Shown here: in pieces, positions 33,076-41,832 of the stretch | Layout of the letters: each line of letters begins with the position of its first letter | Numbering within the stretch: the first letter of the stretch is position 1 | Assembly: GCA_024636215.1 (NCBI GenBank) | Contig: JAGXHL010000090.1 | Span: 1-42,101, forward strand | Reading direction: 5' to 3' | DNA: 42,101 bases | DNA from: Deltaproteobacteria bacterium | Lineage (GTDB): Bacteria; Desulfobacterota; Desulfuromonadia; Desulfuromonadales; BM103 | The notes under the pieces: generated by a model | Database searches by the model: none | Told to the model about the DNA's origin: nothing | What the model saw: the letters and a program-made list of their open reading frames with translations, nothing else | Translations under genes and position numbers: made by a program

Positions 33076-33104
33076 TTGACAAGGTTTTCGGCTTGGGGTA
33101 GAAA
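33076..33104 (+). promoter_or_regulatory. Promoter of rlmB
   Basis: TTGACA (33076-33081) and TAGAAA (33099-33104) are 17 bases apart and lie 57 bases before the rlmB start. Confidence 0.55.
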
Positions 33105-33160
33105 TGATGGCCTGACACTTTAAATTTAACAGGTTGAAATGCTGAGAATCGAAACGAAAC

Positions 33161-33910
33161 ATGAGCGTTGATTATCTTTACGGGATTCACCCGGTACGCG
33201 AGGGGTTGCGCGGGCGTCGCCAGCCCCTCGAACTCTTTGTGGATGAAAAGCAGGGCGGACAACGTCTTGAGGAGCTGTTAGAGCTTGCCCGGGAGCGTGG
33301 CATTCCGGTTCGGCAGCGTAAACGTCAGGATCTTGATCGCCTGGCGGGGCAGTCGCATCATCAGGGTGCGGTCCTCTCCATGGAGCCCTTCCCCTATACG
33401 GAACTGGAAGATCTGCTCGAAAGCTGGCAGGCGTCCGGCGATACCGGTCTCTTCCTTCTGCTCGATGGGATTACCGACCCTCACAATCTGGGTGCGATCT
33501 TGCGGAATGCCGACGCAGCGGGGTGCCAGGGCGTAATAATTACCAAAGACCGCAGCTGCGGTATCACCAACGTGGTTGATCGTGCCTCGGCCGGTGCGGT
33601 TGAACACCTGGCTGTCTGTCAGGTAACCAACCTTGCCCGCGCCATGCAACAACTGCAAAAATCGGGTTTCTGGATCTATGGGCTGGCGGCCGGAGAGGGT
33701 GCCCAGCCGCTCTTCAGCAGCAACCTTGCCGGGAACCTCGCCCTTGTCATCGGCAGTGAAGGGGATGGCCTGCGGCAACGCACCCGTGAGATCTGTGACG
33801 GGCTTCTGGAGATTCCGATGATCGGTGGCGTCTCTTCGCTGAATGCTTCTTCGGCGAGCGCGGTTGCTCTCTTCGAAATTGTGCGGCAGGGGCTGGCGTC
33901 GGCAAAGTGA
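33161..33910 (+). CDS. rlmB: 23S rRNA (guanosine-2'-O-)-methyltransferase, TrmH family
   Basis: The 249-residue SPOUT methyltransferase has an N-terminal substrate-binding domain (YGIHPVREGLRGRRQPLELF) and the knotted AdoMet domain with LFLLLDGITDPHNLGAILRN, then SAGAVEHLAV, ALVIGSEGDGLRQ and the closing IPMIGGVSSLNASSASAVAL. These are the three SPOUT motifs of RlmB/TrmH enzymes, which methylate G2251 of 23S rRNA in E. coli. Length fits the family. Other TrmH-type targets cannot be ruled out. The upstream promoter suggests a single-gene unit. Confidence 0.93.
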   Translation: MSVDYLYGIHPVREGLRGRRQPLELFVDEKQGGQRLEELLELARERGIPVRQRKRQDLDRLAGQSHHQGAVLSMEPFPYTELEDLLESWQASGDTGLFLLLDGITDPHNLGAILRNADAAGCQGVIITKDRSCGITNVVDRASAGAVEHLAVCQVTNLARAMQQLQKSGFWIYGLAAGEGAQPLFSSNLAGNLALVIGSEGDGLRQRTREICDGLLEIPMIGGVSSLNASSASAVALFEIVRQGLASAK

Positions 33911-33940
33911 CGGGGGGCAGACAGGGGCGGGGGCTGGGAA

Positions 33941-33972
33941 CGCGTGGCGCGTGGCGCGTGGCGCGTGGCGCG
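33941..33972 (+). repeat. Heptamer tandem repeat (CGCGTGG)
   Basis: CGCGTGG is repeated four times in a row followed by CGCG, just after rlmB. It lies in a GC-rich stretch with no gene. The remainder of 33911-34169 holds nothing else I can support. Confidence 0.85.
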
Positions 33973-34169
33973 AAAAAGCCAACCCTGTGTTGCAATGATT
34001 CTGGATGTTTGGTTTAGTCACTTGCTTCAAGAAAGCTGTGTAGATAGGCCCCCCTGAATAGGGACGAATCCTGGAGTGAGCCTTTGCCCCATGCCCTCCG
34101 AAGACTCATCGTCATAAGTAATCAGGAACAAAATAGTACGCAGAGGCTGCTTGACTTCGGGGGCGATAA

Positions 34170-34352
34170 TTCGGTAAGGTGCGGTCACAAAATTTCAGAT
34201 GCCGCAAGGCTTAAAAGGAAACCCGGTGTGAATCCGGGACGGGCCCGCCGCTGTAACCGGGGACGAACGTCGCAAGTATGCCACTGACTCATAAAGGAGT
34301 TGGGAAGGCGCGATCAGTAGGACGAACCGGGAGTCAGAAGACCTGTCTGAAA
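34170..34352 (+). promoter_or_regulatory. Cobalamin (adenosylcobalamin/B12) riboswitch
   Basis: All hallmarks of the B12 riboswitch are in order: AAAGGAAACCCGGTGTGAAT with its CCGGG partner, GGGCCCGCCGCTGTAACC, GCCACTG, GGGAAGGCG and AGTCAGAAGACCTG. The RNA lies 140 bases upstream of btuB and is followed by a terminator, so B12 binding should end transcription and low B12 should allow it. This assigns the operon downstream to B12 uptake. Left and right edges are approximate. Confidence 0.95.
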
Positions 34353-34416
34353 GAGGTTGCGCTACTGTTCTCGTGGTCGAGGGACGGTTGCCGGACAATT
34401 CGTGGATATTACAGGG

Positions 34417-34454
34417 AATCCCCGGATCAATTTTTATTGACCGGGGATTTTTTT
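34417..34454 (+). terminator. Riboswitch-controlled terminator before btuB
   Basis: AATCCCCGG(A)TCAAT pairs with ATTGACCGGGGATT around a T-rich loop and is followed by a run of T. It lies between riboswitch and btuB and would act as the expression platform. Confidence 0.9.
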
Positions 34455-34494
34455 ATTGTCTGCTCCCCGGTCCCTTGTGCGACAGGAGTTGGAG

Positions 34495-36459
34495 ATGTAC
34501 AGAAGTTTAGTGTTAGTGCTGTTGGGGGTCTGGGTTGCGGGGTCTGCTTTTGCTGCGGACGCTGAGCCATCCACTGTGGTGATGGATGAAGTGGTCGTTA
34601 CGGCAGGACGGGTTGTCGAAAAAGTTCAGGATCAAACGATGAGTGTGACAGTAATCGACGCAGAGGATATAGCGGCTTCGCCATCCCGAGACCTGGGTGA
34701 ACTGTTGGCCGAAAAAGGGATCGGTTACATTCAGAAATATCCCGGATCACTCACAACAGTGTCAATCCGTGGTTTTAAAACCAATGCCCAGGCGAGCGAT
34801 CTGCTCGGAGATTCACTGGTGCTTCTCAACGGGCGTCGCGCAGGTACCGGCAACGTTGCCATGATTATGACCCGTGATATTGAGCGTGTCGAAATTGTCC
34901 GTGGTCCCGGTGCTGTGCAGTACGGTTCTGCTGCTATGGGTGGTGTTATCAACATCATTACTCGCCAGGGCGATGGGCCTGTTGGTGGTGAGGTCTTTGG
35001 CTCACTGGGAAGCTTCGACTTTATTGAAGGTGGAGCGCTGCTCTCTGGCGATGCTGGGCGGTTCGATTACTCGGTTGGTTTTGCACGGTCGACGATGAAT
35101 GATTACAAAACCGCCAATGGCGACAGGTATCGTAATACTGGTTTCGACGCCAAGCAAAGTTATTCGCTGAACTTAGGCTACACTTTTCTGGACAGCCAAC
35201 GTCTGGGCGTGATGCTGAACACGACCGAAATTGACAAGACGGGGACCCCGAACTATTTGAGTGCGAATGATCTGGATGATTATCGTGATTCGGACTATCA
35301 GGCTGTTGATGTCTCTTACACGGGTGAAACGGTTGATCATGCCCTTGCTTGGGAGCTGCGTTATTTTGAAACGGACAACGAAGACAAATCTTATAGCTTC
35401 GGAGGTTTCTTTGGTGACTCCGTTTATGAAACAAAGGTGGAGCAGAAGGGTGGCCAGGCGCAAATTTCAACTGATGTTGATTTCATGCATGTTGTCGCTG
35501 GGGCGGACTGGTCTGATTATGAAGTGAAGGGAACTTTCGAGCCCAATCGGTCTACCTATGAAAGTCTTGCCGGATTTGTCTTGACCAAAAGCCGGTTTCT
35601 TGACGATCGACTGATTGTTGATGCCGGTCTGCGTTATGAACGCTTCGAAGTTGAAGTGACCAGACCTTCTGGTAATCATGAAGATGATGATAATCTCATC
35701 AGCAGCTTCGGGTTGGCCTACCTGCTTAATGACAATCTGAAAGCGCGCGCACATTACGGCGAGGCTTTCAAGATGCCGGGGGCTGACCAGCTCGCCGCCA
35801 ACTACGAAGTTGATGGCTTCTTTGGAACATCCAGGTACGTAGGAAATCCTGACCTTGATCCTGAGTCAAGCCGTACATACGAAGCAGGCATCGAGTATGT
35901 GGACCCGGTTTTCAGAGCAAGCCTTGGCTATTTCTATACCCGTTTCAAAGATAAAGTAACCACGGTCTTTGTTCCGGAAGGCATGTCTGGCTATACGACC
36001 TGGGAAAATACCGGTAAGGCCGAGATCAGCGGCATCGAGGCTGAAGTCTCGTCAGATTTTGCCCTGATGGGTCGGGAGGACCTGCGTTTGCAGCCCTACC
36101 TTAACCTGACTTATTTTGATCGTTACCGTGATCTTGATAAAGATGAAGACCTTAAATACATGAACGAGATGAACGCTTCTTACGGTTTTGGCCTTAAAAT
36201 GCCTTACGATTTTTCTGCAAGGCTCAATTTTGCTTATCATGGCCGCAAGTGGGTCGACAATTGGGAAACTGGCATGGGCGAGGACGTAGAGAAAGGTGGT
36301 TTTACTGTTGCCGACCTGAGCTTGAACAAGGAGCTCTTTGACTCCAGTTGTTCAATCGGCGCGAGTGTTGGCAATCTGTTTGATAAAGATTACGCCTATG
36401 TCTTGGGTTATCCCATGCCCGGACGTAATTACCAGGTGAACGTGAGTTACAGGTTCTAA
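34495..36459 (+). CDS. btuB: TonB-dependent outer membrane receptor for cobalamin (BtuB-like)
   Basis: The 654-residue protein has a signal peptide (cleavage after GSAFA, near 20), a TonB box (DEVVVTAGR), a plug domain (PGSLTTVSIRGF, then IERVEIVRGPGAVQYGSAAM and GGVINIITR) and a beta-barrel ending in aromatic YQVNVSYRF, the outer-membrane insertion signal. Size matches BtuB. The cobalamin riboswitch upstream and the Btu transporter downstream make B12 or other corrinoids the likely substrate. ATG 34495 follows AGGAG at 7 bases; an earlier ATG at 34456 falls in the terminator. Confidence 0.92.
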   Translation: MYRSLVLVLLGVWVAGSAFAADAEPSTVVMDEVVVTAGRVVEKVQDQTMSVTVIDAEDIAASPSRDLGELLAEKGIGYIQKYPGSLTTVSIRGFKTNAQASDLLGDSLVLLNGRRAGTGNVAMIMTRDIERVEIVRGPGAVQYGSAAMGGVINIITRQGDGPVGGEVFGSLGSFDFIEGGALLSGDAGRFDYSVGFARSTMNDYKTANGDRYRNTGFDAKQSYSLNLGYTFLDSQRLGVMLNTTEIDKTGTPNYLSANDLDDYRDSDYQAVDVSYTGETVDHALAWELRYFETDNEDKSYSFGGFFGDSVYETKVEQKGGQAQISTDVDFMHVVAGADWSDYEVKGTFEPNRSTYESLAGFVLTKSRFLDDRLIVDAGLRYERFEVEVTRPSGNHEDDDNLISSFGLAYLLNDNLKARAHYGEAFKMPGADQLAANYEVDGFFGTSRYVGNPDLDPESSRTYEAGIEYVDPVFRASLGYFYTRFKDKVTTVFVPEGMSGYTTWENTGKAEISGIEAEVSSDFALMGREDLRLQPYLNLTYFDRYRDLDKDEDLKYMNEMNASYGFGLKMPYDFSARLNFAYHGRKWVDNWETGMGEDVEKGGFTVADLSLNKELFDSSCSIGASVGNLFDKDYAYVLGYPMPGRNYQVNVSYRF

Positions 36460-36469
36460 GGTGCTTGCC

Positions 36470-36503
36470 GGGCCATCGCCACGTTAACGTGTGGCGATGG
36501 CCC
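36470..36503 (+). other. 13-bp hairpin between btuB and btuF
   Basis: GGGCCATCGCCAC (36470-36482) pairs perfectly with GTGGCGATGGCCC (36491-36503). It stands directly before the chosen btuF start at 36515 and is followed by only three T in a row. It may tune expression of the transporter genes relative to btuB. Confidence 0.65.
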
Positions 36504-36514
36504 ATGGTTTCTTT

Positions 36515-37399
36515 ATGAAAAATGTTTTTCTCTTTCTGGTCTTCTCTTGTCTCCTGGTCGGCACCGCGCAGAGCCGTGAGCTGATCGACCAGCTCGGCCG
36601 CAAAGTTGAAGTTGCTGAGCCCCTGACCCGTGTGGTCTCTCTGATCCCCAGTCTTACCGAGACCAGCTACGAGGTGGGTGGCGGCGGCCTGCTGGTGGGC
36701 GCGACGCGTTTTGCAACCTTTCCGGATGCAGCCGCCAGATTGCCGAGGGTCGGTTCTTATATTGCTCTTGATATCGAAAGAATTGTCAAGCTTAAGCCGC
36801 AGCTCTGTCTGGCGACCAGGGACGGCAACCCGAAAGCTTCGGTTGAAAGGCTCGAGAGCCTGGGAATACCGGTCTACGTTTTCGACCCGAAAAGTCTCGA
36901 AGATGTCGTTGATACCGTCGTCCTGCTGGGTGATATCTACGGGCTGGAGGAACGGGCTGATGCTCTGGTCACCGGCTATCGGAAACGTCTGGAGAAAGTT
37001 GCACGTCAACTCGAAGAAGTGCAAGAACGTCCCCGGGTTTTTTTTCAAATCGACGCACAACCTATCTTCTCTGCTGGCTCCGACACCTTCCTGCATCAGT
37101 TGCTGATTCGCTCCGGAGCCATCAATCTCGCTGCCGACCGTACCGGTTATCCGCGTTATTCATGGGAAGAATTGTTGGTGCTCAAGCCGGATGTGGTTTT
37201 GCTTGCCTCGATGGGGGGCGGTTATTCGGATCGGGAACTTCTGGCACGCTGGGAGGCTTGGCCGCAAATCCCTGCAGTAAAAAACCAGCACTTGCATGTG
37301 GTCGATGCCGACCTGTTTGACCGCCCTTCGCCAAGGTTGATCGATGCCCTCGAGTATCTGGTCGTTCTGCTTCACCCGGAGCTTGCCGGGAATCAATAA
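36515..37399 (+). CDS. btuF: Cobalamin ABC transporter substrate-binding protein (BtuF-like)
   Basis: The 294-residue protein has a signal peptide (VFLFLVFSCLLVGTAQS) and the helical-backbone periplasmic binding fold of the BtuF/FecB family: RVVSLIPSLTETSYEVGGGG, LPRVGSYIALDIERIVKLKP, FFQIDAQPIFSAGSDTFLHQ and SWEELLVLKPDVVL. It should deliver corrinoids to the BtuCD permease. ATG 36515 gives a normal signal peptide; GTG 36491 and ATG 36497 lie within the hairpin stem. No strong ribosome binding site is seen. It follows btuB by 55 bases. Confidence 0.9.
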   Translation: MKNVFLFLVFSCLLVGTAQSRELIDQLGRKVEVAEPLTRVVSLIPSLTETSYEVGGGGLLVGATRFATFPDAAARLPRVGSYIALDIERIVKLKPQLCLATRDGNPKASVERLESLGIPVYVFDPKSLEDVVDTVVLLGDIYGLEERADALVTGYRKRLEKVARQLEEVQERPRVFFQIDAQPIFSAGSDTFLHQLLIRSGAINLAADRTGYPRYSWEELLVLKPDVVLLASMGGGYSDRELLARWEAWPQIPAVKNQHLHVVDADLFDRPSPRLIDALEYLVVLLHPELAGNQ

Positions 37400-37422
37400 C
37401 CCAATAATTGACGTTTGTAAAA

Positions 37423-38421
37423 ATGATTGGTTATATACCGGTTTATAAAAAACTGATCGTTGTTACGCTGGCCCTCAGCCTTTTACTGGCCTGTTCCGTA
37501 CTGCTTGGCCTGGTTGTCGGTTCGTCCGGTGATACCGTCGCGGCCTGGAAACAGTTGCTTGGCAAGGGTAAAGCCGATCCGACTATGGAGGTCATCATCT
37601 GGCAATTGCGTTGGCCAAGAGTGGTCCTGGCTGCCACCGTCGGAGCCTCCCTTTCGCTCGGTGGTCTGGTGTTCCAGGCCCTGCTCCGTAACCCCCTGGC
37701 AGAACCTTATATCCTGGGTGTCTCCGGCGGTTCTGCGGTCGGCGCTATTCTTGGCATCCTGGCCGGCTTCAGCCTCTTCCCCGGGTTGACCCTGAGCTCT
37801 TTTGCCGGCTCGCTGGTCGTTCTCATGATGGTGCTGCTGCTGAATCATCGCAAGGAAACCAACAGCGACTCCCTGCTGCTCGGTGGTGTGATGGTGAATG
37901 CCTTCTGCGGCGCCGTCATCATGTTCCTGATCTCTGTCAGCAGAACATCGCAGATGCAGAAAATCATCTTCTGGCTGATGGGCGATCTCTCCTCTGCCGG
38001 CGCCGACACACTGCCTCTGCTGCTCGGGGTTCTCCCCTGTTTTCTGCTGATATTTCTGCTTGCCCAACCTCTTAACCTGCTCCTGACCGGCCGTGAAAGT
38101 GCTTCCTCCATGGGCGTCAATGTGGCAGCAATGATGCTGGTCCTGTTGCTGACTGCCTCCCTGATGGTGAGCTTGACGGTCTGTCATTCCGGTCTGATTG
38201 GTTTTGTCGGTTTAACGGTGCCTCATATCCTGAGGCTGGTTCTGGGCTCCGATCATCGTATCCTGATTCCGGCTTGTATCCTGTCGGGCGCATCTTACCT
38301 GGTGCTTTGTGATCTGCTGGCCAGAAGCCTGCCCAGCCAAGGTGAGATGTCGGTAGGGATTGTTACAGCCATGGTCGGCGCTCCGCTCTTTATCGGTTTG
38401 TTGTGGAGGGGACGACAATGA
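37423..38421 (+). CDS. btuC: Cobalamin ABC transporter permease (BtuC/FecCD family)
   Basis: The 332-residue membrane protein shows the FecCD pattern of about ten helices: LALSLLLACSVLLGLVVG, the conserved LRWPRVVLAATVGASLSLGG, then LVFQALLRNPLAEPYILGVS and GGSAVGAILG. The late motif GFVGLTVPHILRLVLG precedes the ATPase contact region. The conserved RNPLAEPYILG stretch contacts BtuD in known structures. ATG 37423 is chosen; TTG 37408 is possible and neither has a clear binding site. It overlaps btuD by 4 bases. Confidence 0.92.
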   Translation: MIGYIPVYKKLIVVTLALSLLLACSVLLGLVVGSSGDTVAAWKQLLGKGKADPTMEVIIWQLRWPRVVLAATVGASLSLGGLVFQALLRNPLAEPYILGVSGGSAVGAILGILAGFSLFPGLTLSSFAGSLVVLMMVLLLNHRKETNSDSLLLGGVMVNAFCGAVIMFLISVSRTSQMQKIIFWLMGDLSSAGADTLPLLLGVLPCFLLIFLLAQPLNLLLTGRESASSMGVNVAAMMLVLLLTASLMVSLTVCHSGLIGFVGLTVPHILRLVLGSDHRILIPACILSGASYLVLCDLLARSLPSQGEMSVGIVTAMVGAPLFIGLLWRGRQ

Positions 38422-39236
38422 GCCTGATTGATATCAAGAATCTGTGTCTGCATTATGGCAGTCGACCGGTCGTCAAGAATGTTTCTGTTTGTGTTGAAGA
38501 GGGTGAGTTCTTTGTCATTATCGGGCCGAACGGGGCCGGCAAGACCTCCCTGTTGAAGGCGCTTTCGGGGTTGCATCCAATTTCTTCTGGAGATGTTGAA
38601 CTTCGGCAGCAGTCAATTGGGGATTACTCAAAAAGGGAGCTGGCTCGAAATCTGGCTCTGGTTCCCCAGCAGGTTAATGCAGACTTTCCCTTTACCGTGG
38701 CTGAAACGGTTCTGATGGGGCGCTACCCTCATCTCGGACTGCTTTCTGTTGAGGGGCGAGAGGACCTGGCGTTGGCTGAACAGGCCATGGAGTTGACGGA
38801 AGTCAGTCATCTTGCCAGCCGTCGCCTCGGGCAACTCAGCGGCGGTGAGCGTCAGCGCGTGATTATTGCCAGGGCCATCTGTCAGCAATCCAAGATTCTC
38901 TTGCTCGATGAACCGACAGCGTCCCTTGATCCGGCTCATCAACTGCGGATTATGGATCTTATGGAGCGTCTGCGACAGCAAGAGCAGCTCACCATCGTGA
39001 TGGTTTCCCACGATTTGAACCTTGCTTCGACCTATGCCGATCGTTTATTGCTGCTCAAAGCTGGTGAGGTGGAAAAAAATGGCACTCCACGACAGGTTCT
39101 GACCCAGGAGCAGTTGTCAAAAAGTTACGGTTGTACCTTGCTGGTCGATGAGAATCCCCTGTTGGGAGCGCCAAGGGTGAGCCTGGTCTCCGAGAAGATT
39201 GCTGCAACTATCAAAAGAGAAGAGGTTGAATTGTGA
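38418..39236 (+). CDS. btuD: Cobalamin ABC transporter ATP-binding protein (BtuD-like)
   Basis: The 272-residue ATPase has Walker A (GPNGAGKTSL, near 36), Q-loop (VPQQVNADFP), signature LSGGERQR (near 140), Walker B (ILLLDEPTASLD) and the H-loop (MVSHDLN). The start overlaps the btuC stop (ATGA) and GGAGGGG precedes it. The C-terminus overlaps the next gene by 4 bases (GTGA). Family members also carry iron-siderophores; B12 is favoured by the riboswitch and the neighbours. Confidence 0.94.
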   Translation: MSLIDIKNLCLHYGSRPVVKNVSVCVEEGEFFVIIGPNGAGKTSLLKALSGLHPISSGDVELRQQSIGDYSKRELARNLALVPQQVNADFPFTVAETVLMGRYPHLGLLSVEGREDLALAEQAMELTEVSHLASRRLGQLSGGERQRVIIARAICQQSKILLLDEPTASLDPAHQLRIMDLMERLRQQEQLTIVMVSHDLNLASTYADRLLLLKAGEVEKNGTPRQVLTQEQLSKSYGCTLLVDENPLLGAPRVSLVSEKIAATIKREEVEL

Positions 39237-39916
39237 ATCAGAATGAGAAGCCAAAGGTCGTCGTCTCCTGGAGCAGCGGTAAGGATTGCGCTTTTGCCCT
39301 GCATCAGGTCAGAAAGGAGGGCAAGTTCGAGGTCGTTGGTCTTTTAACCACCCTCAATGGTGAAAATGACAGGGTTGCCATGCACGGTGTGCGCAAGGAG
39401 TTGCTGCAAAAGCAGATGGTGGCACTCGACCTTCCGGCCGAGATGGTTATGTTGCCTATGCCTTGTGATAATAAGACTTACCGTCGTCTTGTCGGCTGCG
39501 CCATTGATGCCCTGCAGGAGAGGGGGGTTCGGTATGTTGTCTTTGGAGACCTCTTTCTTGAAGATATCCGCCGCTATCGCGAAGAACAAATGGAGGGAAG
39601 CGGCATGGAACTGTTATTCCCTCTCTGGTTGAAAGACACCGGCCAATTGTCCCGTGACATGGTCGCAAGCGGCATGCGCGCTGTGGTGACCAGTGTTGAT
39701 CTAAGAGCTCTTTCTGCTGATTTTGTTGGCCGTCAGTATGACCAATCTTTCCTGGATGATTTGCCCGAAGGTGTTGATCCTTGCGGTGAGAACGGCGAAT
39801 TCCACACCCTCGTGCTTGATGGGCCGATGTTCTCAGGCGCACTCAGTGTCGAGATGGGTGAGAAGGTCATTCATGGGGATTTTGTCTTCGCCGATGTTCT
39901 GCCGGCTGGAGGTTGA
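39233..39916 (+). CDS. DUF71/COG2102 PP-loop ATPase, predicted B12 salvage role
   Basis: The 227-residue protein belongs to the diphthine-ammonia ligase-like (ATP_bind_4, DUF71) family. It has the PP-loop SWSSGKDCAFALHQVRKEG, MHGVRKELLQKQMVALDLP, VVFGDLFLEDIRRYREEQM and the late GVDPCGENGEFHTLVLDGP, a highly conserved end motif. Eukaryotic members make diphthamide, which bacteria lack. Comparative genomics has proposed that a bacterial subgroup works in B12 salvage, and its position inside this btu operon supports that. Start is GTG 39233, overlapping the btuD stop as GTGA. The exact reaction is unknown; an amide-forming adenylation step is the family expectation. Confidence 0.88.
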   Translation: MNQNEKPKVVVSWSSGKDCAFALHQVRKEGKFEVVGLLTTLNGENDRVAMHGVRKELLQKQMVALDLPAEMVMLPMPCDNKTYRRLVGCAIDALQERGVRYVVFGDLFLEDIRRYREEQMEGSGMELLFPLWLKDTGQLSRDMVASGMRAVVTSVDLRALSADFVGRQYDQSFLDDLPEGVDPCGENGEFHTLVLDGPMFSGALSVEMGEKVIHGDFVFADVLPAGG

Positions 39917-39919
39917 GTT

Positions 39920-40933
39920 TTGCCACTGGCTCTTTCCGGCATCACGTGGCTATTAAGCTATCGATGTAATTTGAGCTGCCGACACTGTTTTTTCGATGTT
40001 GATGGCCCATTGCAGCTTCTTGATCATGAGCTGGCGCGCAAGGCTCTTGCAAGTCTGAAGCAAGTTGAGCCTCTGGCCTGGCAGCATGTCAGTGGTGGCG
40101 AGCCTCTCCTCTTTGAAAGAGAACTGCATGGCTTGCTTGAAGTGCTCCAGGCCTCTGGCAGCAAGACGATCGGCGTCGCAACAAATGGTTTCTGGGCCGA
40201 TTCGCCGCAACGCGCAAAGCTGACTGTGAGCCAGTTGAAAAAACGCGGCGTGAATGGTCTCTGTCTCTCTGCTGACGGCTATCACCAGCAATCTGTTCCC
40301 CTTGACCATGTACGTACTGCTGCCGGGCAGGTTTTTGCGCAGGGGTTGGGCAAACATTCCTTTGTTGTGCATTGTTACCCAACAGGGGAAGAGCCCACTG
40401 TCGTCAGTGACCACTTCGCAATTCCACTCGCACCTGTCCCGGTGAGAAAGATCGGAAAAGGAAGTTCACTTGCTGCGAAGTCCTTGGCCGGCAACGAACA
40501 TGTCCTCCCGGATTCCCCTTGTCGCAACCTCTGTTGCTGCCTTGGAGAAACCAGCCCTTTCGAGCCGCAGATGGTCTGGATCGATCCCTATGGCAACGTC
40601 ATGATTTGTTATGGCCTGATTATTGGCAACCTCCACTCGAACAGCCTGGCATCGATTCTGGAGAACTATTCGGTCTGTCAGTCACCTGTGTTGCAAGAGC
40701 TCGCAAAACAGGGGCCGAGCGGGCTCTATCGATTAGCTCTCGGTACAGGGTGGCAGCCTGAAGGGCCCTTTGCTGATGAGTGTGACCTCTGCTGGCAGGC
40801 ACGTTACGCTTTGCGTGGTGAGTTCCCCTTTGAACTGGGGCCCGACGAGTGTTACCCGGAGATCGTAACTTCGGGGTTTGAGGAGGGCTTAAAGGAAAAG
40901 GGTGTGCTAAAAAAACATAAGCCATCCCGATAG
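39920..40933 (+). CDS. Radical SAM protein with SPASM-like C-terminus, in B12 operon
   Basis: The 337-residue protein has the radical SAM cluster motif YRCNLSCRHCFF near 14-25 and the GGEP-type glycine motif in VSGGEPLLF, followed by TIGVATNGFW. The C-terminal part carries more cysteines (CRNLCCC near 200, then WIDPYGNVMICYGLIIGNL, and CDLCWQARY), fitting a SPASM/twitch domain that holds extra Fe-S clusters. The start is TTG 39920 with GGAGG 7 bases upstream and only 3 bases after the DUF71 gene, so it belongs to the same transcript. Substrate is unknown; peptide, ring or corrinoid modification are all possible. Placement behind btuFCD and DUF71 suggests corrinoid salvage. Confidence 0.82.
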   Translation: MPLALSGITWLLSYRCNLSCRHCFFDVDGPLQLLDHELARKALASLKQVEPLAWQHVSGGEPLLFERELHGLLEVLQASGSKTIGVATNGFWADSPQRAKLTVSQLKKRGVNGLCLSADGYHQQSVPLDHVRTAAGQVFAQGLGKHSFVVHCYPTGEEPTVVSDHFAIPLAPVPVRKIGKGSSLAAKSLAGNEHVLPDSPCRNLCCCLGETSPFEPQMVWIDPYGNVMICYGLIIGNLHSNSLASILENYSVCQSPVLQELAKQGPSGLYRLALGTGWQPEGPFADECDLCWQARYALRGEFPFELGPDECYPEIVTSGFEEGLKEKGVLKKHKPSR

Positions 40934-41037
40934 ACAGGGTTTCTTTAATAAATGCAAAAATAACCATGCAGGACATATTTGTCGAGCAGGAGATTTCACA
41001 GGAAGATGTTTTTCTCAGACAAGTATCTTTTTGTTGT

Positions 41038-41066
41038 TTGACATAACCAAAGCTTTTCGTTATAAC
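41038..41066 (+). promoter_or_regulatory. Promoter of the tRNA-tuf operon
   Basis: TTGACA (41038-41043) and TATAAC (41061-41066) are 17 bases apart, about 85 bases before the first tRNA. The near-consensus boxes fit a strong stable-RNA promoter. Confidence 0.8.
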
Positions 41067-41150
41067 TGCGCACTTGTGGTGGCGTTGTCAGATAAACAGC
41101 AAATTTACTCTTGCAATTTGTTGTACGTTGTTGTATATAACGCCCCTTGT

Positions 41151-41226
41151 GCTGGCGTAGCTCAATAGGCAGAGCACCTCACTTGTAATGAGGATGTTGG
41201 GGGTTCGATTCCTCTCGCCAGCTCCA
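41151..41226 (+). tRNA. tRNA-Thr (anticodon TGT)
   Basis: Acceptor GCTGGCG pairs with CGCCAGC, discriminator T, encoded CCA; the anticodon loop CTTGTAA gives TGT. It is the first gene of the tRNA-tuf operon. Confidence 0.97.
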
Positions 41227-41289
41227 CTGAGTTGTCGGGGAGCCCGACTCCCTTAGATAAAACATAAAACTGAATATCAGGTGTCCCCT

Positions 41290-41374
41290 GGAGGGGTTCC
41301 CGAGTGGCCAAAGGGATCAGACTGTAAATCTGACGTCGTAGACTTCGGAGGTTCGAATCCTCCCCCCTCCACCA
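41290..41374 (+). tRNA. tRNA-Tyr (anticodon GTA)
   Basis: Acceptor GGAGGGG pairs with CCCCTCC, discriminator A, encoded CCA; the anticodon loop CTGTAAA gives GTA and a long class II variable arm follows, as expected for bacterial tRNA-Tyr. Confidence 0.97.
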
Positions 41375-41510
41375 TTAAAAGACTTGCCGGAGAAAAGCAG
41401 GGCTGTTTAACGCAGGAGGTTGTTGACCGTGGCGACTGCGGAAATGGAATTGCCGGCCTCCACAAAGAAGGCTTCGTAAGGTTTGGATATAAGCCCAGCA
41501 GACGATTTAT

Positions 41511-41588
41511 GCGGGAGTAGCTCAGTTGGCTTAGAGCATCAGCCTTCCAAGCTGAGGGTCGCGGGTTCGAATCCCGTTTCCCGCTCCA
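41511..41588 (+). tRNA. tRNA-Gly (anticodon TCC)
   Basis: Acceptor GCGGGAG pairs with TTCCCGC (one G-T pair), discriminator T, encoded CCA; the anticodon loop CTTCCAA gives TCC. The D loop is slightly long. Confidence 0.95.
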
Positions 41589-41626
41589 ATTACCAGGCTG
41601 TCTCAAAGGCAGCGACGATAGGATAA

Positions 41627-41702
41627 GCCCACATAGCTCAGTAGGTAGAGCACATCCTTGGTAAGGATGAGGTCATCGGTTCAAGTCCGATTGTGGGCTC
41701 CA
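41627..41702 (+). tRNA. tRNA-Thr (anticodon GGT)
   Basis: Acceptor GCCCACA pairs with TGTGGGC, discriminator T, encoded CCA; the anticodon loop CTTGGTA gives GGT. The order Thr-Tyr-Gly-Thr-tuf equals that of the E. coli tufB operon. Confidence 0.97.
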
Positions 41703-41832
41703 TTTCGTCCTGGCTGAAACGCGAGACTATCAAGGGTTTTTGGTTTCGTTTGTATTGGGGTCAGTATTAAAGGTGCTGGCGGAAACAGGAAATATTCTTT
41801 AAGAGTCAAAAGACAAAAGGGAGGATAACGCA

